From: Dokdonia pacifica
GTDB lineage: Bacteria; Bacteroidota; Bacteroidia; Flavobacteriales; Flavobacteriaceae
Direction of reading: 5' to 3'
Assembly: GCF_900188275.1 (NCBI RefSeq)
Contig: NZ_FZNY01000008.1
Span: 62,001-126,000 of the forward strand
Length of the DNA: 64,000 nt
Of the stretch, positions 51,568 to 60,393 are shown piece after piece (the stretch's first letter is position 1; every line of letters begins with the position of its first letter). Made by a program: the position numbers and the translations under genes. A model generated the notes under the pieces. That model had not been told where the DNA came from, did not search any database, and worked only from the letters and a program-made list of their open reading frames with translations.

Positions 51568-51600
51568 TTTTAATTTCGAGGCAGGCTTCGGAGTATTAAA
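51568..51600. repeat. Hairpin-forming dispersed element
   Basis: An imperfect hairpin, TTTAATTTCGAGGC with GCTTCGGAGTATTAAA. TTGGCGGTGCCAA follows at 51605. It is not a terminator by shape, and it sits between cca and the real terminator. Confidence 0.4.
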
Positions 51601-51618
51601 CCCTTTGGCGGTGCCAAT

Positions 51619-51654
51619 AAAAAAGGCTGATTCGTATGAATCAGCCTTTTTTAT
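51619..51654. terminator. Bidirectional terminator after cca
   Basis: A-rich tract, then GGCTGATTC / GAATCAGCC with a GTAT loop, then a T-rich tract. It serves both the rightward cca and the leftward CDGSH gene. Confidence 0.85.
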
Positions 51655-51671
51655 TATGATCTATAAAACTC

Positions 51672-51914
51672 TTAATTATTATGCGATCCATCGCAGTACG
51701 GAGGGTTCTTCGTTAATTTACATGTACATAAATAAACAGTTCCTGTTTCTTGTGCTTCAAAACGTAAGTTAGGGGTACTTTCTGCAGCTTTATGACCGCC
51801 ATCACAAAATGGCTGATTTTCACTGTGACCACAGGTACACCAAGAGTATTTTTTTCCTGCTTCTACTTCGCAAGCAATAGGAGCATCTCCTCCTCTTTTT
51901 TTATTGTCTTCCAT
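51672..51914 (-). CDS. CDGSH iron-sulfur protein, double domain
   Basis: 80 residues with two CDGSH [2Fe-2S] motifs: CTCGHSENQPFCDGGH (26-41) and CTCKLTKNPPYCDGSH (63-78). Each supplies three Cys and one His to a cluster. Such proteins are small redox or iron-homeostasis factors. No signal peptide or membrane segment is seen. Confidence 0.92.
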   Translation of the reverse strand: MEDNKKRGGDAPIACEVEAGKKYSWCTCGHSENQPFCDGGHKAAESTPNLRFEAQETGTVYLCTCKLTKNPPYCDGSHNN

Positions 51915-52011
51915 AGCTTTTTCATTTCCGTGTAAACGGAAATCACATTTTTATAAATTAGTATTACATGCCTAATATATAAATAAAGACTTTTGGAATT
52001 ATTCTAAATTA

Positions 52012-52773
52012 TTACTCGCTTACATCATTAGCTGTAAATAATCGAATCGTATAATTTAGTAACGACACATCTCCCCTACCGCCATGACCTGGAATTACGG
52101 TTTGCACTTCTGGGTATGCTTCTTTTATTTTCTGAACAGTTTGTGGCCATTCTTGCACGTTTGCATCGGCTAGATTTCCTTTAGTAGCATTCAATGATTT
52201 GATCATACATCCACCGTAAAGAAGTTTTTCTTCTGCTATATATGAAACGATATTATCTTCTGTATGAGCAGCTCCGAAATAGGTGTTTTCAATGATTGCA
52301 TCTCCCACTTTTATCTCTTGTTTGGTTTCAAAAGGGTGTGTGATAGTTATGGAATCTTTGGCTAATAGTTGTGCTGTTTTATTAGAAGCATAGGAGTTTA
52401 TATTTGCTTTCGCGAAAGCTTTTAATCCACCAGCGGCATCTGCATGTGCATGATTAACAACAACTCCCTTTATTTCAGCTTTCAGGTTGTTTTTAAGAAA
52501 ATCTATAAGCTGTGACGCCTCCATTTCAGTAATAGGAGAATCAAAAATAATGGCCTCCCCTTTAGACATGTACACATATCCATTGCAAGGATAGTAGCTA
52601 GATTGCTTTAGTTTTAAATATGAAATATGCTGGTAATGATCTTCAGATAATTTCACAATTTCTAAAGGTCTTACATAAGAATCTGGATCAAATTTACTTC
52701 CCCCTAAACAAGATGTTAATACTAGTGCTATAACACAAAAAATACTACATCTATAAAGTAATTTTTCTATCAT
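52012..52773 (-). CDS. Subclass B1-like metallo-beta-lactamase lipoprotein
   Basis: 253 residues. Signal peptide ending in lipobox VLTSC (Cys 22). Zinc residues match subclass B1: H108-x-H110-x-D112 (NHAHAD), H170 (AAHTED), C189 (GGCMIKS) and H230 (IPGHGG). The Cys and the order fit BlaB-like enzymes, although B1 enzymes usually have HFHDD and here it is HAHAD. It may hydrolyse beta-lactams or be a related hydrolase. The start overlaps the helicase stop by 4 bp. It contains a palindrome (52408-52417) that encodes AFAKA. Confidence 0.85.
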   Translation of the reverse strand: MIEKLLYRCSIFCVIALVLTSCLGGSKFDPDSYVRPLEIVKLSEDHYQHISYLKLKQSSYYPCNGYVYMSKGEAIIFDSPITEMEASQLIDFLKNNLKAEIKGVVVNHAHADAAGGLKAFAKANINSYASNKTAQLLAKDSITITHPFETKQEIKVGDAIIENTYFGAAHTEDNIVSYIAEEKLLYGGCMIKSLNATKGNLADANVQEWPQTVQKIKEAYPEVQTVIPGHGGRGDVSLLNYTIRLFTANDVSE

Positions 52774-54152
52774 TTTCGCTTATTCCTTTTATTGTAATTT
52801 TTATCTCCCCTTGTTTTAGGCTTTTTATATTTCTGCTTTATAGTGCGTTTATAAGAGCCGCCTAAGTTGACTTTTTTATTCTTTTCTTTTTTCTCGTGAA
52901 AAGCGGGTCCTGGTGCATCTTCATCTTCCATATTCTTTCTACGAATAGGATTATAGATTTCTTTTGCTTCTGGACGCTCTTCAGGTGCTAATTCTTCAGA
53001 TATAACAACTGTATCTGGTAATATTGTTTGAGGAACTTTATATTGCATTAATTCCTCTATATTTTCTAATTCTTTTTCTTCTTTTGGTGTTGTTAGTACA
53101 ATAGCTGTTCCTTTTCGTTCTACACGACCTGTTCTTCCTATACGGTGTAAATAGTTTTCAGGATAACTAGGTGTATCTACATTAATTACATGTGAAATAT
53201 CATCTATATCTAATCCTCTAGCCATCACATCGGTTGCCACAAGAATACGCACCACACCTTCTTCAAAATCTTTAATACTATTTAAACGATAGTTTTGTGT
53301 TTTATTAGAATGGATAACCTCACATTGTGATGGAAATGCTTCGTCTAGTTTCTTAAAAAGACGATCAGCCATACGTTTATCTCTTGTAAAGAGTAAAGCT
53401 TTTGGGTATGTTTTCGCGGAAGCGAGTTCATCTATTAAAAAGTTAACTTTTGTATAAAAATTAGGAATCTTATACCCAATTTGTGTAATATTTTCAAGTG
53501 GCGTACCACTACGTGCTACAGAAATACGTTCTGGTTTTTGAAAGAAATCAGAAATTAACGCATCTACATCATCTGTCATGGTAGCAGAAAACATAATATT
53601 TTGTCTACGTGGAGGTAGAATATCAAAAATATTCATAAGCTGAGGCCTGAACCCTAAATCCAGCATCACATCTACCTCATCTATCACGAGTTTTTGAATT
53701 GTTTTAAGTTGTAAAACTCTACTCACGGCAAGATCATACAAGCGCCCTGGCGTAGCAACAATGATATCCTGACCTTCTGCAATGAGCTTTTTTTGTGTAT
53801 TTATATTTGCTCCTCCATATACACCAGCAACACGCACATCTAGGTAGGTTGAAATCTTATGTATTTCATCAACTACCTGAACAACAAGCTCTCTTGTAGG
53901 CACTAATATTAAAACTCTAGGAGTCTCCTGACGAGAGTGTGTCAGAATTCGTAAGATTGGGAGCATGTAAGCATACGTTTTTCCCGTACCTGTTTGTGCA
54001 ATTCCTACTACGTCTTTACCAGACATTACAGGAGCAAAAGCAAGTTTTTGAATAGAGGTTGGCTTTGAAAAACCAAGGTCTTCCAACGCATTCCACAAAG
54101 AATTATTAAGATTAAGTTCTCTAAAAGTCATAACATTAGAAGGATCGGGCAA
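52770..54152 (-). CDS. DEAD-box RNA helicase
   Basis: 460 residues. Motifs: Q motif [31 protein letters not shown] (DEVD, a variant of DEAD), [38 protein letters not shown]. The C-terminal tail is basic (KKNKKVNLGG... KYKKPKTRGDKN). A Met at 54131 (MTFRELNLNN) may be the true start, as the first seven residues look non-homologous. A variant palindrome TTTCGCGGAA lies at 53413. Confidence 0.9.
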   Translation of the reverse strand: MPDPSNVMTFRELNLNNSLWNALEDLGFSKPTSIQKLAFAPVMSGKDVVGIAQTGTGKTYAYMLPILRILTHSRQETPRVLILVPTRELVVQVVDEIHKISTYLDVRVAGVYGGANINTQKKLIAEGQDIIVATPGRLYDLAVSRVLQLKTIQKLVIDEVDVMLDLGFRPQLMNIFDILPPRRQNIMFSATMTDDVDALISDFFQKPERISVARSGTPLENITQIGYKIPNFYTKVNFLIDELASAKTYPKALLFTRDKRMADRLFKKLDEAFPSQCEVIHSNKTQNYRLNSIKDFEEGVVRILVATDVMARGLDIDDISHVINVDTPSYPENYLHRIGRTGRVERKGTAIVLTTPKEEKELENIEELMQYKVPQTILPDTVVISEELAPEERPEAKEIYNPIRRKNMEDEDAPGPAFHEKKEKNKKVNLGGSYKRTIKQKYKKPKTRGDKNYNKRNKRK

Positions 54153-54191
54153 AGCTAGTGAATTTTAACAAATTTTTGTAAGAAATTCGTA

Positions 54192-57155
54192 TTAACGATT
54201 TAAGTATACCCAGCCTACCATATCATCGATGTTTGGATCTCTTAGTTTTAGTACCCAAAAGTACACTCCTGTAGGAGCTTCTGAACCTCCAATGCCTTGA
54301 TTAGGAGTCCCGTCCCAAAATGGAATTTCATTATCTCCTTTATAAATTAGATTTCCTAATCTTGAATAAATGGAGAGTTCATAGTCAAAAACGTCTTTAA
54401 GATTACTAATTTCAAAGACATCATTTAGATTATCTGCATTAGGAGAAAATCCGTCAGGCACAAAAGGAGGGCAATTTTCTATTGTTAAAGTAAACTGGGC
54501 CAAACTATAACAACTTTCACTTGGTCTATCTGTACGGATATAAATAGTCTGCGGGTTTGTACTATTTGTATATACAAACGGATCATCTATCTGATTTACT
54601 TGATTAAAAGCATCGTCAGGGTTTTCATAATATCCTGTTATGACTTCATCATCAAATACGACAAGGCCTTCTGATGCTTCTACAAGATCAAATGTGGCCA
54701 TTTCAAACCCTTCATTACAAGCTTCTAAATCTGGTAATACTTGTGGAGGATCTATTGTAAGTGCTTCTATTGAAAAAATACCAAGATCAAAACATGCTGT
54801 ATTATTAGGATTTTCTATACGTACGTAGATCGTTTGTGGGTTTTCTATATTTTGATAAACATCTGGGTTTTGAATTGCCCCTATATTTATTTCTGCGTCT
54901 TCTAATGTAGTATGATAACTGATCACAACATCTTCTTGTCCATTTAATATAGTACTTTCTTGTTGTGTAAGATTAAATAGTAAAATCCCATCATTACTAC
55001 TATCATCACAGGATAAAATATCATTTAATGAAGGAACTATAGGTTGATCAAAAACTTCTAGTATAAATGAGTCTATAGTTACACAAATTGCATCATCGTC
55101 TTGTTGTATACGCAAGTAGATAGTTTGCGGTGATAAAGTGTTATCAAAACTATCAGGGTTTGGAATTGCATTTTCACCATTAGTTGCATCTGTTTCTGTA
55201 AGATGAAAAGTAACCGTCACATTTGTTTGCCCACCCACTGCGAGTACTTCATTTGTAGTCAAATCAAAAGTAAAAATCCCGTCATTATCCTGATCATCAC
55301 ATACCAAAAGGTTTTCTAATTCATTAGCTATTACTGGCACATCTTCTACAATAAGTTGAAAGGAAGATATATCAAAACAATCTGTTGCCAATGTATTAGA
55401 AAGTCTTACAAAAATAGTTTGTGGGTTTACAGTATTTTGAAATGCTGTCGGATTTTCAATAGGATCTGTTTCCGTTTGGGCATCTACTAGACTTGTATAA
55501 AACTGAATAGCAACTTCAGTTTGCGTTCCAATAATCAGCGCATTCTGAAGCGTTAAGTTAAACGAGGCAAATCCGTCATTACTCACATCATCACACACGA
55601 TACTATCTTCTAATTCAGGAATGATAGGCTGTGTCTCTACTTGTAATAGAAAAGATTCTATACGTACACACAAAGGATCGGCTTCTAAACTAAATCGCAT
55701 AAAAATCTCTTGCGGATTTGAGCTATTGGTATAGGCATCAGGATTAAGAATAGGGTTATCTCCCGTTATGGCATCTGCCTCATTTTCGTGATATGTTACT
55801 ATAATACCTGTCTGCCCACCTAGTGCTAGATCTTCATTTATTGTAAGGTCAAATATGGCAATCTCATCATTACTTTCATCATCGCATACGTGTATATCTT
55901 CTAATGGAGTTACTAGGTCTATGACATTAAGATTTATAGTAACTCCTGTAGATTCATTATTTACTTCATTGGTTTCTGTGACTTCGCCATTTCCTGTTCC
56001 GTTATCATCTATAACAGCTATCAAGGTAAATATATCTGGAATCCCATTGGGAATGGTAAGTGTAATCATTCCAACAAGGGATTCTCCTGGTGCTATAGCC
56101 TCTACAGTCATGGATGTTCCTACAAGTGTTCCATCTGTATAAAACGCAATGGGTGTTCCAACTGGCAATGGGTCAGTACCTTGATTTGATACTGTATATG
56201 TAACTTCTACATCTCTACTTCCACAAGCAACATCAAAGGCATCTATAGCAATGATACCATCTGGTAACTGACTATTTAATACGGTAATTATATTATTAAT
56301 CATTACAAAATCTTGCCCAGAAGTAAGCATTATGGTAGCCGAAGTATCTCCTATATTAATATTGTTTTCGATACTATAAAAATCAATATCCATATTAAAT
56401 AAATCATCCTGTCCTGTAAAACTATTAGTGCCATTAAACTGATTATCGGCCGGATTAAGAGGTGGGTTACTTAATACATTTCCATTAATAGATAAGGTTT
56501 CATTTACAGCAATACCTGCATCTCCTTCCCAAGCTACAAAACCAATACGCGCATTTTCATTATCCAACACATTGAGGTTTTCAAGTTCTATAGTAAGCTC
56601 ATTATTAAACTGAGAGACATTTTCAAGACCATCAAATACATTGACAAGATTCAAGGGTAAATCTGGATCTTCAAAAATCACAGTAATGGCCCATCCTGCA
56701 AAATTAGTTCCCGTAGGACAAAAAGGAGGAATCACATCGGTTAAGTCTAAATCTCCAAAAGTATATGTTCCAGATCCTGTTTCTTGAACAATGGTTGTTA
56801 CATCTACAAATCCTGCAAAAAATACACGATCATCATCTATTTGATCTGCAAATGTACGCTCTGCAGTAAGTGGGATATCATTAAGTGTAATATCAAAATC
56901 ACCTGTTCCAGATCCTGCCCAATATAAGTATGCCGCTTCTACCGTTTGATCTGATTCAAGAGTTAAAGTAGCAGCACTTTCTGTAAGAATTTCGCAAGGA
57001 GCTCCTCCTCCATTCTCATCTGTATTGAGGGTATTTCCTATAGCGGTATAATCAAAACGTCCTGCAAAAATGGTAAACTGCTCTATCTCTTGCGCCTCAA
57101 GAAAGGGCGAAGTAAGCAAAAAGAAGAGTAGGATTTTAAAGTAGTTTTTTTGCAT
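54192..57155 (-). CDS. T9SS type B surface protein with CARDB and Cys-repeat modules
   Basis: 987 residues with a signal peptide ending SPFLEAQ. An N-terminal ~280-residue domain (ENGGGAPCEILTESAATLTLESD onward) is followed by a CARDB-type Ig module (about 305-410, VEVTYTVSNQGTDPLPVGTP). Six tandem ~85-residue repeats then share CDD.SNDG...F.LT and NPQTI..R. The last ~90 residues are a gliding-associated T9SS type B domain (FVPDGFSPNADNLNDVFEI...GVYFWVLKLRD). It is probably a secreted cell-surface adhesin. Confidence 0.9.
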   Translation of the reverse strand: MQKNYFKILLFFLLTSPFLEAQEIEQFTIFAGRFDYTAIGNTLNTDENGGGAPCEILTESAATLTLESDQTVEAAYLYWAGSGTGDFDITLNDIPLTAERTFADQIDDDRVFFAGFVDVTTIVQETGSGTYTFGDLDLTDVIPPFCPTGTNFAGWAITVIFEDPDLPLNLVNVFDGLENVSQFNNELTIELENLNVLDNENARIGFVAWEGDAGIAVNETLSINGNVLSNPPLNPADNQFNGTNSFTGQDDLFNMDIDFYSIENNINIGDTSATIMLTSGQDFVMINNIITVLNSQLPDGIIAIDAFDVACGSRDVEVTYTVSNQGTDPLPVGTPIAFYTDGTLVGTSMTVEAIAPGESLVGMITLTIPNGIPDIFTLIAVIDDNGTGNGEVTETNEVNNESTGVTINLNVIDLVTPLEDIHVCDDESNDEIAIFDLTINEDLALGGQTGIIVTYHENEADAITGDNPILNPDAYTNSSNPQEIFMRFSLEADPLCVRIESFLLQVETQPIIPELEDSIVCDDVSNDGFASFNLTLQNALIIGTQTEVAIQFYTSLVDAQTETDPIENPTAFQNTVNPQTIFVRLSNTLATDCFDISSFQLIVEDVPVIANELENLLVCDDQDNDGIFTFDLTTNEVLAVGGQTNVTVTFHLTETDATNGENAIPNPDSFDNTLSPQTIYLRIQQDDDAICVTIDSFILEVFDQPIVPSLNDILSCDDSSNDGILLFNLTQQESTILNGQEDVVISYHTTLEDAEINIGAIQNPDVYQNIENPQTIYVRIENPNNTACFDLGIFSIEALTIDPPQVLPDLEACNEGFEMATFDLVEASEGLVVFDDEVITGYYENPDDAFNQVNQIDDPFVYTNSTNPQTIYIRTDRPSESCYSLAQFTLTIENCPPFVPDGFSPNADNLNDVFEISNLKDVFDYELSIYSRLGNLIYKGDNEIPFWDGTPNQGIGGSEAPTGVYFWVLKLRDPNIDDMVGWVYLNR

Positions 57156-57231
57156 AACTGCCTAGTATCCTATAAATGTACCATTTCTTTTTTTTATGTG
57201 CTATACCAAAACCTCCTCAATGTAGGTATGT

Positions 57232-57252
57232 TTTTTCGCTTTCGCGAAAAAG
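57232..57252. repeat. TTTCGCGAAA palindrome copy
   Basis: TTTTTCGCTTTCGCGAAAAAG, with core 57240-57249, between the ABC permease and the T9SS protein. Confidence 0.85.
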
Positions 57253-57345
57253 GACTAAGAATCAAGACCGCTTTGCTATAAGAATTAAGATGCCTTTTTC
57301 TGATAGTATGCTCCTGAATATGTACTTCGTAAATAGATGAGTCAT

Positions 57346-57360
57346 CTTTCGCGGAAGCGT
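57346..57360. repeat. Variant palindrome TTTCGCGGAA
   Basis: CTTTCGCGGAAGCGT, one mismatch to the family core. It lies 14 bp from the terminator stem. Confidence 0.6.
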
Positions 57361-57397
57361 AAAAAAAGAGCCAAGACATATATTCTGTCTTGGCTCT
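57361..57397 (-). terminator. Terminator of the ABC permease gene
   Basis: On the minus strand AGAGCCAAGACA / TGTCTTGGCTCT, with a 6-base loop, then TTTTTTT. It lies 47 bp after the permease stop. Confidence 0.8.
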
Positions 57398-57419
57398 TGA
57401 TTGTTTTGTATCCTGATTC

Positions 57420-57438
57420 ATTTTCGCGAAAGCGAAAA
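57420..57438. repeat. TTTCGCGAAA palindrome copy
   Basis: TTTTTCGCGAAAGCGAAAA, with core 57422-57431, between the permease stop and its terminator. Confidence 0.85.
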
Positions 57439-57443
57439 GAAAA

Positions 57444-58286
57444 TTATAAATCACGTTTTTTCAATAATGCAAATGATGAATAAATAAATATAAAAATCCA
57501 TACAGATACGATCGCTACTTCATACCAATGTACTGCATAATCAAAACCTATGTCTGTTTGTAATTGATTTGCTGCAGACTGGATGACATTCAATCTTGTG
57601 AAGGGTTGTTCTATAAGATTACTCATAGACTCTAATGGTAAAAACTGAACCACAGAAGCTCTTAGTCCCTCTATTTTATGTGTATTTTCAAAATATAACA
57701 TAATGAGTTGTATGATCCCTTCTATAAAGTACCAAAAGAGTAAAAACCCTATCGCAAATGCTGATCGTTTTATTAAAATTCCTAAAAACAAACAGAAAGA
57801 AAAGAAGCCCACTAGTTTTAAGAAAAATGCAAATAGATATTCTAAATCTTGTACTATGATACTGAGCTCATTATAGTCTGAAAAAGATAGACCTAGTAAC
57901 AAACTCACCACAAAAATAAATAGTGTCGAGATTGCAGAAAAGACAATAACGGTAATAAATTTAGAGAGAATAAATTCTTTTTTACTTAATCCATCTATTA
58001 GGTTTTGCTTCAATGTTCTATTACTATATTCATTGGCTGTCATAGACACAATCACGACAGCAAGGAAAAATTTAAGAATTGCAGCGATGTAGGTATTAAA
58101 ATGCCATATATATGGAAAGTTAAAGATTCCTTGATCTGCCAGTCTAAACTCTGCACCAAAAAGATTAAATTTTATAGATGCTAAAAGTGCTATGGCAGAC
58201 AGTAATATAAAGTATCCTAAGATGAGAACTCTTGAGACTTTATTATGTTTAAGTTTATAATATTCTATAGTTAAAAGTCGTAGCAT
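57444..58286 (-). CDS. ABC-2 type transporter permease
   Basis: 280 residues with six predicted helices (about 21-39, 64-84, 108-130, 152-174, 178-198 and 253-272). The opening LLTIEYYKLKHNKVSRVLILGYFILLSAIAL is typical of ABC-2 permeases. The ATPase gene lies immediately upstream, with a 6-bp gap, so together they form an exporter. Substrate unknown; similar small two-gene systems can export lipids, peptides or antibiotics. Confidence 0.85.
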   Translation of the reverse strand: MLRLLTIEYYKLKHNKVSRVLILGYFILLSAIALLASIKFNLFGAEFRLADQGIFNFPYIWHFNTYIAAILKFFLAVVIVSMTANEYSNRTLKQNLIDGLSKKEFILSKFITVIVFSAISTLFIFVVSLLLGLSFSDYNELSIIVQDLEYLFAFFLKLVGFFSFCLFLGILIKRSAFAIGFLLFWYFIEGIIQLIMLYFENTHKIEGLRASVVQFLPLESMSNLIEQPFTRLNVIQSAANQLQTDIGFDYAVHWYEVAIVSVWIFIFIYSSFALLKKRDL

Positions 58287-58292
58287 AGCGGT

Positions 58293-59192
58293 TTAGTTTA
58301 AGTTGTTAGTCAATTGTAAGAACTGCTCTTCTAGGCTTTCCTTACGTTGTACAAGGTAGCTAAGAACGATGCCCTGCGCATGAAGTTGACTATTCAACTC
58401 TCTTGCACTCAACGGATTCTTTAAAAATCCAGTAACTAAATCGCCTTCAGTTTTTACTTCCCCAAAAAGTGGATTGTTTTTAAGATAAGCAACCAGCTTT
58501 TCTGTATCATCACATTTTAATTCAAAGAAACCGTGACTTGCATTCATAGCGTCTACACGTCCTGAATACAACTTTACCCCTTTACGTAAAATCACTACGT
58601 GAGAACATACTTTCTCCACCTCATCAAGCAAGTGAGAAGCCAGCAGAATAGTAGTTCCTGATGATGCAATTTTTTTTATGATCTCTCTAATTTGATGAAT
58701 TCCTTGTGGATCTAATCCATTGGTAGGTTCATCAAGAATTAAGATCTCTGGATCGTTTAATAAAGCTGATGCAATGGCTAGACGTTGCTTCATCCCTAAA
58801 GAATAGGTCCTGAATTTACTATCCTTACGATCTAAAAGTCCTACAACTTCCAGTTTTTCGTCTATTTTATCTTTAGACACTCCTTTTATTTGACATACCA
58901 GTCCCAAATTTTGAGTAGCTGTCATATATGGATAAAAATTAGGGCGCTCTATAATTGCTCCTACTTTCTTGAGTGCGTTATGTGTAGAATCTGATCCGTC
59001 AAACCAATGATAATCTCCTCTAGTAGCATTTACGACATTGAGCACCATTCCTAAAGTAGTAGATTTTCCACTTCCGTTAGGGCCTAAAATACCGTATACA
59101 TTGCCTTTTTCTATGGTAAATGAAAGATCATTTACAGCACGTACGGCACCATAGTGCTTGGTAAGGTTGTTTAATGTGAGTATTGTTTCCAA
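58293..59192 (-). CDS. ABC transporter ATP-binding protein
   Basis: Read from TTG at 59192 (METILTLNNLTKHYGAVRAVNDLSF) to give 299 residues; an ATG at 59240 gives a 16-residue extension that does not look like the family. Walker A GPNGSGKST, signature SLGMKQRLAIA and Walker B ILILDEPTNGLDPQ are intact, with the H-loop Asn-free LLASHLLDE. The C-terminal ~95 residues form an accessory domain, as in gliding-type or drug exporters. Partner permease at 57444. Confidence 0.88.
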   Translation of the reverse strand: METILTLNNLTKHYGAVRAVNDLSFTIEKGNVYGILGPNGSGKSTTLGMVLNVVNATRGDYHWFDGSDSTHNALKKVGAIIERPNFYPYMTATQNLGLVCQIKGVSKDKIDEKLEVVGLLDRKDSKFRTYSLGMKQRLAIASALLNDPEILILDEPTNGLDPQGIHQIREIIKKIASSGTTILLASHLLDEVEKVCSHVVILRKGVKLYSGRVDAMNASHGFFELKCDDTEKLVAYLKNNPLFGEVKTEGDLVTGFLKNPLSARELNSQLHAQGIVLSYLVQRKESLEEQFLQLTNNLN

Positions 59193-59251
59193 AAAGATAT
59201 TGTTTTTTGATTGTGTTATGTAAACTAGACGGTTACTCAAACTTTTTGTTA

Positions 59252-59277
59252 CAAAAAAAGTCCCGCATTGCGGGACT
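59252..59277 (-). terminator. Terminator of the NdpA-type gene
   Basis: On the minus strand AGTCCCGC-AAT-GCGGGACT is followed by TTTTTTTG. It lies 19 bp after the stop of the gene at 59296. Confidence 0.85.
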
Positions 59278-59295
59278 GTATTTCGTTAAGCCTTG

Positions 59296-60351
59296 CTATT
59301 GCTGCTCTTTGTTAAAATAAACTAAATAGTAATACATCTGTTTTTCTTCATCCCAACCTTTTTCTACAAACTTTTCAGCACTTTCAGGATTGATAAAATC
59401 TAGCTTGATTTGAATGTTTGTATCTAACTGAATTAGGTTCTTTATTTTTTTACGTTGCGTACTTACGGCTTTATTACTAATAGGAAACTCTGTTAAGTCT
59501 TCTATTTTATATTTGGGAGCTTGCTCTGTTTTGTAATGTTTAAACTCAGGAATTAAATCTGGATTATCCAGTACTTCATTCACAAATGCACTTTCATTAA
59601 AAGCATCATTTTTAGCAAAATGATTAACAGCACGATTCATAAAAAGCACCTCTTCCTTCTTATCTTCAGCAGGAAGCACAACATCTTTTGCAAAGTCTTG
59701 GCAGAATTTCAAATACTTTTTTGTGTAAAAATTATCATCTTCAAAAATCTCAACACCTAAGAAATTTTCAAGCCAATACTTTGTATCATAGCGATTTGAA
59801 TCTACTGATAGGATTTTATATCCTTCTTCTGGTTTATGATTCACAATCAAACACCCTTTATCTAACTTATTAAGATTGATTCCTTGTTCTAAAAGCATTT
59901 CTAAATTAGACCCGCTTTCGCGAAATTGTAAAAAGTCTTGCTTTAACTCGCTTTTAAAAATCCCAATAGCATCCGTTTTGATATTATCAATCATCACATT
60001 TTCTAAATGTGCGATATATAATTCACCCGCTTTAATATGGGGATGTTCGCTCTGGTCGTATAAATGCTTTGCGATCTCTTCAGATAATAAGTGTGTCGCT
60101 CCTGGGTTTTCAAAAACTTTCTGTGCAATTCCAAACAACGTATGGAATTCTAAATCTGTTTCATGATCAAAGCGGTAATAATTTTCTTCTTTTTCTCTAA
60201 ATGGCTTAAAAAAGAACTCCTTAATCAAAGGCGTTATTTCATCACTTAAAGGATATGGATCATTAGACACAAAAAGACCTTCTGATTTACTTTTATTCCC
60301 AATTCTATGAATAGAAAGGGACTCAATTTGTGTGCTGTATAAATTAATCAT
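59296..60351 (-). CDS. Nucleoid-associated protein NdpA family
   Basis: 351 residues. It has the order of the NdpA/YejK family: an N-terminal region beginning MINLYSTQIESLSIHRIGNKS, a middle with EIAKHLYDQSEHPHIKAGELYIAHL, and NRYDTKYWLENFLGVEIFEDDNFYTKKYLKFCQDFAKDV before the charged C-terminal part. Members bind DNA and are part of the bacterial chromosome. A palindrome (59916-59925) lies within it, here encoding QFRESG. Confidence 0.85.
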   Translation of the reverse strand: MINLYSTQIESLSIHRIGNKSKSEGLFVSNDPYPLSDEITPLIKEFFFKPFREKEENYYRFDHETDLEFHTLFGIAQKVFENPGATHLLSEEIAKHLYDQSEHPHIKAGELYIAHLENVMIDNIKTDAIGIFKSELKQDFLQFRESGSNLEMLLEQGINLNKLDKGCLIVNHKPEEGYKILSVDSNRYDTKYWLENFLGVEIFEDDNFYTKKYLKFCQDFAKDVVLPAEDKKEEVLFMNRAVNHFAKNDAFNESAFVNEVLDNPDLIPEFKHYKTEQAPKYKIEDLTEFPISNKAVSTQRKKIKNLIQLDTNIQIKLDFINPESAEKFVEKGWDEEKQMYYYLVYFNKEQQ

Positions 60352-60393
60352 GTAATTGGTTTGTTATAAATATGCTACAAATAGGAAATAAAA

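Noticed and set aside
57194-57454. 86-codon minus-strand ORF between the ABC permease and the T9SS protein
   Set aside because: It is built over three palindrome copies and a terminator, overlaps the permease stop, has no family resemblance and its composition follows the repeats.
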